Made by a program: the position numbers and the translations under genes. From Pseudogracilibacillus sp037071985 (GTDB taxonomy: Bacteria > Bacillota > Bacilli > Bacillales > Amphibacillaceae), in assembly GCF_037071985.1 (NCBI RefSeq), contig NZ_JAXHDF010000002.1, positions 124,001 to 188,000 of the forward strand: a DNA stretch of 64,000 nt, in the 5' to 3' direction. The notes below the pieces were generated by a model. It was not told the DNA's origin and did not search any database. It worked only from the letters and a program-made list of their open reading frames with translations. Within the stretch, counting starts at the first letter, position 1. Every line of letters starts with the position of its first letter. This document shows positions 27,237 through 35,235 of this stretch, in pieces.

Positions 27237-27265
27237 TTGACTTACTTTCATAATTTGACTAATAT
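27237..27265 (+). promoter_or_regulatory. Sigma-A promoter candidate for the YugP-like gene
   Basis: TTGACT and TAATAT are 17 bases apart, immediately after the stop of the preceding gene. Confidence 0.6.
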
Positions 27266-27316
27266 TGACTATAAGGAAATATAACTAACAATCAAAACTA
27301 TTTGGAGGAATTAGCG

Positions 27317-27994
27317 ATGTCTTTAGGAACTTATTTAATATATATTGCTCTATTGCTTATAATTCCTATGTGGGCACAAATGAGAGTTAAAAATACGTAT
27401 AATAAATATTCAAAAATTGCAACATCATCTCATATGACTGGTGCACAAGTAGCTAGAAAAATATTAGATGATAATGGATTATATGATGTACAGATTGAAG
27501 AAGTCAAAGGGGTATTATCTGATCATTATGATCCTCGTCAAAAAGTGGTTCGATTATCAAGCGGTAATTTTCACGGACATTCCATGGCTGCCGCTGCAGT
27601 TGCAGCTCACGAAGTTGGCCACGCCATTCAAGATGCAGAAGAATATGCTTTTTTGAAGTTTAGAACTTCTCTTGTGCCATTAGCATCATTTGGATCCAAT
27701 TCTGCAATATTTATCATAATAGCTGGTTTCATATTTGGTATGATGAATCTTGTATTAATTGGTATTATTTTTATGACATTTGCAGTATTGTTCCAACTTG
27801 TTACATTACCTGTTGAATTCAATGCTTCAAATCGTGCGATGGACCAATTAGTAATGACTGGAATAATTCAAAATAGCGAAGAACGTGAAACGAAAAAAGT
27901 ATTAAATGCGGCAGCTTTAACATACGTAGCAGCAGCACTAGTAGCAGTAGCAGAATTAATCCGTTTCATTTTTATCTTTGCAAATAATGATTAA
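27317..27994 (+). CDS. yugP: YugP-type membrane zinc metallopeptidase
   Basis: A 225-residue protein, the length of B. subtilis YugP. It has an N-terminal membrane segment, the metalloprotease motif H98-E99-V-G-H102 in 'AAHEVGHAIQ', two further helices ('IFIIIAGFIFGMMNLVLIG' region) and a C-terminal hydrophobic segment. 'LPVEFNASNRA' after the membrane helices carries the probable third zinc ligand Glu. The substrate is unknown. The GGAGGA site supports the ATG at 27317 rather than 27302. Its terminator is split by the insertion element downstream. Confidence 0.88.
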   Translation: MSLGTYLIYIALLLIIPMWAQMRVKNTYNKYSKIATSSHMTGAQVARKILDDNGLYDVQIEEVKGVLSDHYDPRQKVVRLSSGNFHGHSMAAAAVAAHEVGHAIQDAEEYAFLKFRTSLVPLASFGSNSAIFIIIAGFIFGMMNLVLIGIIFMTFAVLFQLVTLPVEFNASNRAMDQLVMTGIIQNSEERETKKVLNAAALTYVAAALVAVAELIRFIFIFANND

Positions 27995-28022
27995 TTAAAA
28001 ACTAAATATATTTTAGTTCAAG

Positions 28023-28033
28023 AAAAATCCGAA
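28023..28033 (+). terminator. Left half of a terminator interrupted by the insertion element
   Basis: AAAAATCCGAA at 28023-28033 is the exact reverse complement of TTCGGATTTTT at 29728-29738, on the other side of the insertion. Joined, they would form an 11-bp terminator for the YugP-like gene. Confidence 0.65.
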
Positions 28034-28107
28034 AGATTTGATATGCTCCCTTTATAGTAGACAGAGAAATAATAAAAATTCTCTCCTACTATGAAGGGAG
28101 TATTTAT

Positions 28108-28800
28108 ATGTCTAACAGGACAACGAAGCATACTTTAGATGAACGGATTCGAGGAGTACAAAGCGTTATAGAAAAGAAAAAGTCAATAAGTGCTTTGGCA
28201 AGAGAATATGAAGTGAATATAGATACGATGGAATGGTGGGTTCGTAAATACCAAGCGGATGGGATAGACGGCTTGAAAGAATCAAAAAACTGGAAGCAAT
28301 ATCCTGCAGAATTGAAAAAACAGGCGGTAGAATACCATCTTATCCAAGGGCATAGTTTAAGAACAACGTGTAAGGAATTTAACATTTCAACGCATTCCGT
28401 TTTACGTGGCTGGATAAAGCTTTATACTAGTGGAGAAGAGATAAAATCCACGAGTAAAGGAAGCGATAAAATGAGTCAGGGGCGTAAAACTACCTTCAAA
28501 GAAAGGGTAGAGATTGTACAATATACGATTGCAAATAATACCAATTATCATCAAGCAGCGGAGAAATATGGCGTTTCATATCAACAAGTATACAGCTGGG
28601 TTCGTAAATATGTAAAAGATGGAGAGCAGGCCCTTCAGGATCGTCGCGGAAAAACGTTAGAATCCAAGCCTAATCTAACAGAAGAGGAAAAATTACAGCT
28701 TCGAATTAAGGAACTAGAACACCGTAATCAATATTTGGAGGCAGAAAATGGTCTCATAAAAAAGTTAAAGGAAATCGAAAGGAGGGGATCGCACGATTAG
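28108..28800 (+). CDS. IS3-family transposase OrfA
   Basis: A 230-residue DNA-binding part of the transposase. It contains repeated helix-turn-helix units (about residues 10-45, 'ISALAREYEVNIDTMEWWVRKY', abridged pattern, and about 130-175, 'QAAEKYGVSYQQVYSWVRKY') and a C-terminal leucine-zipper helix ('RIKELEHRNQYLEAENGL'). The duplicated HTH length is typical of the IS150 group. The start ATG follows GAAGGGAG. Near its 3' end is the slippery heptamer that lets ribosomes enter the orfB frame. Confidence 0.95.
   Translation: MSNRTTKHTLDERIRGVQSVIEKKKSISALAREYEVNIDTMEWWVRKYQADGIDGLKESKNWKQYPAELKKQAVEYHLIQGHSLRTTCKEFNISTHSVLRGWIKLYTSGEEIKSTSKGSDKMSQGRKTTFKERVEIVQYTIANNTNYHQAAEKYGVSYQQVYSWVRKYVKDGEQALQDRRGKTLESKPNLTEEEKLQLRIKELEHRNQYLEAENGLIKKLKEIERRGSHD
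28758..28764 (+). other. Programmed -1 ribosomal frameshift site
   Basis: A_AAA_AAG is in the correct phase of orfA (ATA AAA AAG). Slipping back one base continues in the open frame 'GTT AAA GGA..', which runs uninterrupted into orfB. A Shine-Dalgarno-like AAAGGAGGGG follows about 15 bases on. Confidence 0.88.
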
Positions 28801-29675
28801 GGAAACAACTCCCGGAATTTCAAGCGATTCATGAATATCATGAAGAAACAGGCATTCCGATTCAATTATTATGTGATATTTTAAAAGTGTCCCGCTCTGG
28901 ATATTATAAATGGTTGCATCATACATCAGGGGATCAAGAAAAAGAAAATGTATGGCTGATGAAGAAAATTCAAGAGATTTTTAAACAGGTCGGAGGGATC
29001 TATGGTTATCGGCGAATAAGGATGGTTATTCAGCGCAAGTACGAGAAACGATATAATCTGAAACGAATTCGTCGTTTGATGATTTCATTAGGCTTAAAAT
29101 CTTTTATACGTCGTTCCAATGGATATTCCACCAAAACAAGTTATGTCAACATCGAGGAAAATATTCTTAATCGAGAATTCACGGCAGACAAACCAAATCA
29201 AAAATGGGTAACAGATATTACACATTTAAAATATAGTTTGAGCAATAAAGCTTACTTAAGTGTCATCAAAGACCTTTATGATGGTTCGATTGTTGCCTAT
29301 AAAGTTGGGCACCATAATGATAACAAGCTGGTAATGGAAACAATTAAAGTAGCACTGGAAGCAAATCCAGATGCCACCCCTTTACTACATAGCGACCGAG
29401 GCACTCAATATACATCGAAGGAATATCGCTTTGTGACGACAGAAGCTGGGATTACACGCAGTATGTCCCGTGTTGGAAAATGTATTGATAATGCGCTTGT
29501 GGAAAGCTTTTTTGGGCATTTTAAGAGTGAGCGTTATGATCTGAGGCAATACAAGAGTTACGATGACTTAGTAGAGGATATTGATCGGTATATCCAATTT
29601 TATAATGAAGAACGTTACCAGGAGAAATTAAACAGCCTGACACCGTTGGAATATCGGTACCAGACTGTTGCATAG
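28764..29675 (+). CDS. IS3-family transposase OrfB (made as OrfAB fusion by frameshift)
   Basis: The open frame after the slip encodes about 303 residues with no internal ATG near its beginning, so it should be made only as the OrfAB fusion. An HTH_21-like region ('IYGYRRIRMVIQRKY') precedes the rve integrase core. The catalytic triad is visible: Asp in 'WVTDITHLKY', Asp in 'LLHSDRGTQYTS' and Glu in 'DNALVESFFGHFKSE'. No stops or frameshifts break it, so the element may be active. Confidence 0.93.
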   Translation, partial: VKGNRKEGIARLGKQLPEFQAIHEYHEETGIPIQLLCDILKVSRSGYYKWLHHTSGDQEKENVWLMKKIQEIFKQVGGIYGYRRIRMVIQRKYEKRYNLKRIRRLMISLGLKSFIRRSNGYSTKTSYVNIEENILNREFTADKPNQKWVTDITHLKYSLSNKAYLSVIKDLYDGSIVAYKVGHHNDNKLVMETIKVALEANPDATPLLHSDRGTQYTSKEYRFVTTEAGITRSMSRVGKCIDNALVESFFGHFKSERYDLRQYKSYDDLVEDIDRYIQFYNEERYQEKLNSLTPLEYRYQTVA

Positions 29676-29727
29676 ATTTTTTGTTTTTTCACTGTCTACT
29701 TGACAGGGTGCAGTTCAGTATGAATAC

Positions 29728-29738
29728 TTCGGATTTTT
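29728..29738 (+). terminator. Right half of the interrupted terminator
   Basis: TTCGGATTTTT followed by more T residues; the partner arm is at 28023-28033. Confidence 0.6.
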
Positions 29739-29879
29739 TTATAAGTATTTTTAATTAATAATGTTCAATGATATAAACTATGATGTAACCCAAACAATTT
29801 GGTATAAACAGCTTCGGCAGAATACTTGCTTTCACCACAGGCATAAGAGCGACATCAGTTCAAGCAACGCTATCACTTG

Positions 29880-30142
29880 CTTGCACTGTGTCTCCTTTAC
29901 CGTGGGCACGGCCTCAGCCTCCTCGGAAGCAAATACCGCTTCCTGCGGGGTCTTCGGACTCGTGCTATTCCTACAGGAGTCTACGTATTCTGCCTACACT
30001 AGTTAGAATTACTGTAATATAGCGTAGAAAATACACGGAGACTCCTGTGGGAGGAAAGGCATCGGTGAGACCCCACAGGGCAAAGCCCGAGGAGGCTCAA
30101 CAGCCGCCCACGGAAAGCGCAGTGTATTTTCGTAGTGAGTTA
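29880..30142. repeat. GC-rich inverted-repeat element of about 260 bp, non-coding
   Basis: Two arms of about 120 bases (29880-29998 and 30022-30142) are diverged inverted copies of each other, separated by an AT-rich centre. Matching blocks include CAGGAGTCT/AGACTCCTG, AGCCTCCTCG/CGAGGAGGCT and CCGTGGGC/GCCCACGG. The GC content is far above the surroundings. The right arm reads like the short GGAGACTCC..GAGGAGGCTC..GCCCACGGAAAGCG intergenic repeats I recall from Bacillaceae genomes. A small open frame crossing the left arm (29761-30006) has no coding character. This fills most of the gap 29718-30259. Confidence 0.8.
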
Positions 30143-30259
30143 TACGCATAACTTTTTTATAAAATACTGTACGGTCTATCTATATTCTACATTAAAAGAA
30201 CGTAGATAATAACGTTTACATTTATAGTATAACGTTCAATTATGTATATTGTTGTTCAG

Positions 30260-31129
30260 TTACATATTCAATGGTTGTTTCTTTTCATCTAGGGTAAATC
30301 CTTCTCCTAACACTTCATGTACTGAAGTCACAGAAACAAATGCATAAGGATCTATATTATTAATGATGCTTTTTAATTTAACAATTTCATTTTTTCCGAC
30401 AATACAGTAAATAACGTTTTGCTCATCTTGTGTGAAATAACCCCTTCCACTTAAAACAGTTACTCCTCGGTCCATTTCTTTATTAATTTTATCTGCAATT
30501 TCTGTATATTTTTTAGAAATAATAGTTGCTCCCCGCGCCGAATATGCACCTTCCTGAATAAAATCTATTACACGGGCACCAATATAAACAATGAGAAGTG
30601 TATACATACCTTTTACTAAGTTCAAGTAAGTAAATATGGAAATCGTGATAACAAGAAAATCAAACATAAACATCGTTCTTCCCATACTCCAACCAACATA
30701 TTTGTTCACTATCCGAGCAATTATATCAACTCCTCCAGTAGTACCTCCATATCGAAAAATTATTCCCAGTCCAACACCAATAAATACTCCTGCAAAAAGA
30801 GCAGCTAACGTCATATCTGATTCCAAATCAATTGGATAAGGATTTATTTGAAAAACAAACAAAAAGAATGAAACCGAAAATGTACCAATTAGGGTATACA
30901 GAAACGTTGTTCTCCCCAGCACTTTCCAACCGACAAAAAATACAGGAATGTTCAAAACAATATTCGTAATAGCCGGGTCCCATTTCCACAAAAAATATAG
31001 TAATAAAGTGATCCCCGTAAAACCACCTTCTCCTAATTGATTTTGCATATTAAAATGTACAATACCGAACGAAAAAATAGCAGCACCTATGAGAATAAAA
31101 AAGATATTTTTTAATCTTAATCCAAACAT
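30260..31129 (-). CDS. ypjC: YitT-family membrane protein (YpjC type)
   Basis: A 289-residue protein: an N-terminal half with about five to six membrane helices (DUF161/YitT) containing 'RYGGTTGGVDIIARI', then a cytoplasmic C-terminal DUF2179 domain ('GYFTQDEQNVIYCIVGKNEI' is within it). The role is unknown; YitT proteins have been proposed as transporters. The open frame extends 32 codons further, but AAGGAGAG places the ATG at 31129. B. subtilis has ypjC in this position next to ypjD; here it is divergent from ypjD. Confidence 0.85.
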   Translation of the reverse strand: MFGLRLKNIFFILIGAAIFSFGIVHFNMQNQLGEGGFTGITLLLYFLWKWDPAITNIVLNIPVFFVGWKVLGRTTFLYTLIGTFSVSFFLFVFQINPYPIDLESDMTLAALFAGVFIGVGLGIIFRYGGTTGGVDIIARIVNKYVGWSMGRTMFMFDFLVITISIFTYLNLVKGMYTLLIVYIGARVIDFIQEGAYSARGATIISKKYTEIADKINKEMDRGVTVLSGRGYFTQDEQNVIYCIVGKNEIVKLKSIINNIDPYAFVSVTSVHEVLGEGFTLDEKKQPLNM

Positions 31130-31159
31130 AGTCTCTCTCCTTCCATACCATCGTAAATT

Positions 31160-31188
31160 AGTATAGTCAAAATATAGGTATGATACAA
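31160..31188 (-). promoter_or_regulatory. Sigma-A promoter for the YitT-family gene
   Basis: On the minus strand TTGTAT and TATACT are exactly 17 bases apart, about 30 bases upstream of the ATG at 31129. Confidence 0.65.
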
Positions 31189-31281
31189 TGGTAACATCAA
31201 ATGATTCAGCTAAATAATTTGTCAAATCACGATCTTTTAGCTAACATAAATATAAATTATCCATTAATTTAAGGAGTTTCT

Positions 31282-31620
31282 ATGAAAAAGAATCGAGTAT
31301 ATTCGACAAAAGAAATTGAACAAGAAGTAGATCAGTACATTTCACAATTCAAAGAAGGTTATTTTTCACCGCTTGCTCTAGTAGCCCGATTATCCGAAGA
31401 GGTCGGAGAGTTAGCTCGAGAAATTAATCATACATATGGTGAAAAACCTAAAAAGCTAACGGAAAAATCAAAAACAATTGAAGAGGAAATTGGTGACATT
31501 TTATTTGTTCTCGCTTGTTTTACAAATTCTTTAGACTTAGATCTTTCGAAAGCTTTTCACCAGACTATTACAAAAATAAACACAAGAGATAAAGATCGTT
31601 GGACAAAAATTGATCAATGA
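31282..31620 (+). CDS. ypjD: YpjD, MazG-type nucleotide pyrophosphohydrolase
   Basis: A 112-residue all-helical protein. The MazG metal-binding pattern ExxE..ExxD is visible in 'RLSEEVGELAREI' and 'EEEIGDILFVLACF'. It probably hydrolyses a (d)NTP to the monophosphate and pyrophosphate; the physiological substrate is unknown. It starts at ATG with AAGGAG and heads the ypjD-dapB-mgsA-bshA-cca-birA string. Confidence 0.9.
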   Translation: MKKNRVYSTKEIEQEVDQYISQFKEGYFSPLALVARLSEEVGELAREINHTYGEKPKKLTEKSKTIEEEIGDILFVLACFTNSLDLDLSKAFHQTITKINTRDKDRWTKIDQ

Positions 31621-31645
31621 ACAAGCATCTTGAGGAGGATTTATT

Positions 31646-32449
31646 ATGGCACTGAACGTTGTATTAGCAGGACCGAGAGGGAAGATGGGTACGGAAGCAA
31701 TCAAAATGATTACAAATGAACATCTATTTACATTAGTTGCTTGTATCGATCGGAAGAATAATGGAAAAACATTAAATGAAATTAATCATATATGTGAAAA
31801 TAATATTCCCATCTATGTTGATGCGAAAACATGTTTTGAGGAGCTGAAGCCTGATATATTTGTGGATCTGACTATCCCTCAGATTGGGTTCGAACATACA
31901 AAATGTGCATTAGAACACAAAATTGCGGCAGTAGTCGGTACATCAGGATTTTCGGGAGAACAAATAGATGAATTATCTATTTTAGCAGAACAAAATAATA
32001 CTGGTTGTATCATTGCACCTAATTTCGCATTGGGAGCTGTCCTAATGATGTTATTTTCTAAAATGGCAGCAAAGTATTTTCCTGACGTAGAAATAATTGA
32101 AAAACATCATGATAATAAAATAGATGCACCATCCGGAACAGCCATGAAAACAATTGAAATGATTAAAGAATCCCGTAAGTCTAAAACACAAGGACACCCA
32201 GAGGAATATGAAAGTATACAAGGCTCTCGTGGTGGAAATATTGATGGCATTCGTGTACACAGTATGAGGTTACCGGGATTAGTTGCTCATCAGGAAGTTG
32301 TTTTTGGAAGCAAAAGTCAACTTCTTACGATCAAGCACGATTCTTTCCATCGAGAATCTTTTATGGATGGATTAGCACTTGCAATGAACGAAGTTACTAA
32401 ATTAAATAAATTGGTTTATGGTCTAGAACAGGTGATGGATCTAGATTAA
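31646..32449 (+). CDS. dapB: 4-hydroxy-tetrahydrodipicolinate reductase
   Basis: A 267-residue NAD(P)H enzyme of the diaminopimelate/lysine pathway, which also feeds dipicolinate in spores. 'GPRGKMGTEA' is the nucleotide-binding loop. 'EKHHDNKIDAPSGTA' is the active-site signature with the catalytic His and Lys. 'GTSGF' is also conserved. The ribosome site is TGAGGAGG. Confidence 0.97.
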   Translation: MALNVVLAGPRGKMGTEAIKMITNEHLFTLVACIDRKNNGKTLNEINHICENNIPIYVDAKTCFEELKPDIFVDLTIPQIGFEHTKCALEHKIAAVVGTSGFSGEQIDELSILAEQNNTGCIIAPNFALGAVLMMLFSKMAAKYFPDVEIIEKHHDNKIDAPSGTAMKTIEMIKESRKSKTQGHPEEYESIQGSRGGNIDGIRVHSMRLPGLVAHQEVVFGSKSQLLTIKHDSFHRESFMDGLALAMNEVTKLNKLVYGLEQVMDLD

Positions 32450-32474
32450 ATAAATAATGATCGGTGGGGTTTTT

Positions 32475-32897
32475 ATGAATATTGCATTAATTGCTCATGA
32501 CAAAAAAAAGAGTGATATGATTGAATTTAGTATTGCTTATGAACATGTATTGAAAGAACATGACTTATATGCTACAGGAACTACAGGAACTAAAATAGAA
32601 GAAGCTACAAAATTATCCATTCAAAAGTTTCAATCTGGACCACTAGGTGGTGATCAGCAAATTGGGGCATTAGTTGCCAATAATGAAATGGATATGATTA
32701 TATTTTTTAGAGACCCACTAACTGCACAACCTCACGAGCCAGACGTAAGTGCATTAATGCGATTATGTGACGTTCATCTCATTCCGCTTGCAACTAATAT
32801 TGCAGCGGCAGAAATAATGATTCACGGGTTAGAACGTGGTGATTTTACGTGGAGAAAGATCATTAAAGAAAAGAAACTGAATGGTGCCAAACGATGA
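32475..32897 (+). CDS. mgsA: Methylglyoxal synthase
   Basis: A 140-residue protein (family 137-152) converting dihydroxyacetone phosphate to methylglyoxal and phosphate. It starts 'MNIALIAHDKKK', the conserved opening. 'ATGTTGTKI' binds phosphate, and 'GGDQQIGALV' contains the catalytic Asp. The frame extends to 32457, but GGTGGGG places the start at 32475. It overlaps bshA by four bases; the bshB1 gene found between them in B. subtilis is absent. Confidence 0.97.
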   Translation: MNIALIAHDKKKSDMIEFSIAYEHVLKEHDLYATGTTGTKIEEATKLSIQKFQSGPLGGDQQIGALVANNEMDMIIFFRDPLTAQPHEPDVSALMRLCDVHLIPLATNIAAAEIMIHGLERGDFTWRKIIKEKKLNGAKR

Positions 32898-34033
32898 AAA
32901 AAATCGGTATTACATGTTATCCTACCATAGGTGGATCAGGCATCATTGCAACTGAATTAGGTAAGTTGTTAGCCGAAAGAGGATTTGAAATTCATTTTAT
33001 AACCTCCAGCTTACCTTTTCGTTTAGATTCCATTCATCCGGATATTTATTTCCATGAAGTAGAAATTAGCCATTACCCTGTCTTTCAATACCCACCATAT
33101 GATTTAGCATTAGCAGCGAAAATGGCTGATGTAATAGACAGGGAAAAAATTGATATTTTACATGTCCATTATGCGATGCCTCATGCAATTAGTGCAATTC
33201 TAGCAAGAGATATTGCATCTCATGACGTTAAAATCGTTACCACATTACATGGTACGGATATCACTGTTCTTGGCATCGATCGCATATTTAAAAGGATGAT
33301 TGCATATGGCATTGAGCAATCAGATGCAGTTACAGCTGTATCAAACGAGCTAGTTAAACAAACGTTACAACAATTAAAAGTTAAAAAGAAGATCGAAGTC
33401 ATTTATAATTTTGTGAATGAGAAAGAATATTACAAAAAAGACAAGGATTATATTAAAGATTATTACGAAATTCATCCGGATGAAAAAGTTATCATACATA
33501 TTTCTAATTTTAGAAAAGTGAAACGTATTCAAGATGTTATCTATACGTTTGAAAAGATTCAAAAGCATGTTAAATCTAAACTACTTTTAGTAGGTGATGG
33601 ACCAGAGCTACAAACAGCATTTGAATTAGTCAATAAATTAGCGCTGACAGAAAAAGTCGTTTTTTTAGGAAGGCAAAAAAACATTAGTGATTTACTATCC
33701 ATTTCGGATTTAAAACTTTTAATGTCTGAACAAGAGAGTTTTGGTCTAGTTTTACTAGAGGCAATGGCTTGTGAAGTTTCAACGATTGGAACGAACATTG
33801 GTGGGATTCCAGAAGTAATATCCCATGGTGAAACAGGATATATCGTGGAGCTTGGGGATACAGAAACTGCAGCTAATTACGCTATTTCTTTATTAAATGA
33901 TGAAAAGTTATTAAAAAAATTTTCCGCGCAAGCGTTGAACAGAGCCCAGACACTATTTCATTCTGAACATATTGTTGAGCAATATATTATGTTATACAAA
34001 AAATTACTGTCAGATACTATAAAAGGTGAATAA
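32894..34033 (+). CDS. bshA: BshA, glycosyltransferase of bacillithiol synthesis
   Basis: A 379-residue GT4 glycosyltransferase that joins GlcNAc from UDP-GlcNAc to L-malate, the first step to bacillithiol. 'KIGITCYPTIGGSGIIATELG' at the N terminus (Gly-rich donor loop), 'HVHYAMPHA' and the C-terminal 'EQESFGLVLLEAMACE' nucleotide-sugar motif are typical. An ATGA overlap with mgsA implies coupled translation. The deacetylase and cysteine-adding enzymes must be encoded elsewhere. Confidence 0.95.
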   Translation: MKKIGITCYPTIGGSGIIATELGKLLAERGFEIHFITSSLPFRLDSIHPDIYFHEVEISHYPVFQYPPYDLALAAKMADVIDREKIDILHVHYAMPHAISAILARDIASHDVKIVTTLHGTDITVLGIDRIFKRMIAYGIEQSDAVTAVSNELVKQTLQQLKVKKKIEVIYNFVNEKEYYKKDKDYIKDYYEIHPDEKVIIHISNFRKVKRIQDVIYTFEKIQKHVKSKLLLVGDGPELQTAFELVNKLALTEKVVFLGRQKNISDLLSISDLKLLMSEQESFGLVLLEAMACEVSTIGTNIGGIPEVISHGETGYIVELGDTETAANYAISLLNDEKLLKKFSAQALNRAQTLFHSEHIVEQYIMLYKKLLSDTIKGE

Positions 34034-34035
34034 CA

Positions 34036-35235
34036 ATGTTAATGAATATTTTTGAAGAGGCAGCTGAAGTTATTACTAGATTAGAAAACAATGGATATGA
34101 AGCATACTTTGTCGGAGGGTGTGTGAGGGACTCGCTGCTTCAAAGAGAGATCAAAGATGTAGATATCGCTACATCTGCTTCACCTGAAAAAGTACAAGAA
34201 TTATTTGAAAAAGTGATCCCTGTAGGTGTAGAGCATGGCACGGTCGTCGTAAGATACAAAGGAAAATCATACGAAGTGACTACATTTCGAAAAGAGGGAA
34301 CATACTCCGATCAAAGACATCCAGACGAAGTAATTTTTATTAACAATATTGACGATGATTTAAAAAGAAGGGACTTTACCATTAACTCTTTAGCAATGAA
34401 TAAAGAAGGCGAGATTATTGATCTTTTCAATGGGAGAGCTGATATTGAACAAAGGATCATTCGCTCTGTCGGTAATCCAAAAGATCGATTTTTAGAAGAT
34501 CCTTTACGTATCATACGCGCATTACGTTTTGCAAGTCAACTCGGATTTCAAATTGAGAAGAATACATTTCTCCAAATGAGACAGCAACAGAAAGAAATCG
34601 AAACAGTAGCGGTCGAAAGATTAACGATCGAAATCACGAAGTTATTTCAGGGAGAATATGTTCAAAATGGGTTAAACTATTTGATCGAAGTGGAAGCTTT
34701 CAAATATTTACCCATTTTTAAAAATCATAAATCATTGATTAAAAAACTTCCGCCATTAACAGCTTTTCATTCTTTCGCGGAAGTAATCGCACTATTACAT
34801 TATTTAGATAAAAGTATATCTATCTCACAGTGGGTGAAAGAATGGAAATGTTCAAACAAGGTAAGATCTGAAGCAATTAATTTATCCGAGTCAATTGAAT
34901 ACTACTACAAAAGCGGATTGGATGCTTGGCTAATTTATCGTTTACATTATTCAAACGTTAAAGCTTTTACTCATCTAGTTAAAATAATCAGTAATGATTT
35001 AAACTATTCATCCAACGAATTAACTACGTATAAAAAACAATTACCTATCCAAAAGAGAGTAGACTTAGATTTCGATGGACATGACTTACACACTGTTTTC
35101 CCCGATTTTAAAAAGGGACCGTGGATGAACAAGCTATTAGAGGATTTAGAATATCGTGTTGTAATGCGTTACTTGGAAAATAAAAAACCTAAAATAAAGG
35201 AGTGGATTATATGTCATCCACCCGAAATAAATTAA
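34036..35235 (+). CDS. cca: CCA tRNA nucleotidyltransferase
   Basis: A 399-residue class II CCA-adding enzyme that repairs or builds the tRNA 3' CCA end. The catalytic carboxylates are in 'GGCVRDSLLQREIKDVDIATS' (DxD within 'DVD'). 'RRDFTINSLAMN' and 'EDPLRIIRALRFA' are the template and neck motifs that discriminate C from A. It lies two bases after bshA with AAAGGTGA as ribosome site and overlaps birA by 25 bases. Confidence 0.97.
   Translation: MLMNIFEEAAEVITRLENNGYEAYFVGGCVRDSLLQREIKDVDIATSASPEKVQELFEKVIPVGVEHGTVVVRYKGKSYEVTTFRKEGTYSDQRHPDEVIFINNIDDDLKRRDFTINSLAMNKEGEIIDLFNGRADIEQRIIRSVGNPKDRFLEDPLRIIRALRFASQLGFQIEKNTFLQMRQQQKEIETVAVERLTIEITKLFQGEYVQNGLNYLIEVEAFKYLPIFKNHKSLIKKLPPLTAFHSFAEVIALLHYLDKSISISQWVKEWKCSNKVRSEAINLSESIEYYYKSGLDAWLIYRLHYSNVKAFTHLVKIISNDLNYSSNELTTYKKQLPIQKRVDLDFDGHDLHTVFPDFKKGPWMNKLLEDLEYRVVMRYLENKKPKIKEWIICHPPEIN

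Larger units (their letters stand above)
28039..29717 (+). mobile_element. IS3-family (IS150-group) insertion sequence, apparently intact
   Basis: A 1,679-bp element starting TG and ending CA. The ends are imperfect inverted repeats of about 34 bp: TGATATGCTCCC..GTAGACAG on the left and, on the opposite strand, TGAACTGCACCC..GTAGACAG on the right. It contains orfA and orfB in different frames with an A_AAA_AAG slippery site. No convincing 3-5 bp target duplication is seen (ATT before, GTA after). The insertion point is inside a terminator loop. Confidence 0.92.

Noticed and set aside
29761..30006. 81-codon open frame after the insertion element
   Set aside because: It lies across the left arm of the GC-rich inverted repeat, has no ribosome site and a Ser/Thr/Cys-rich composition typical of read-through repeat DNA.
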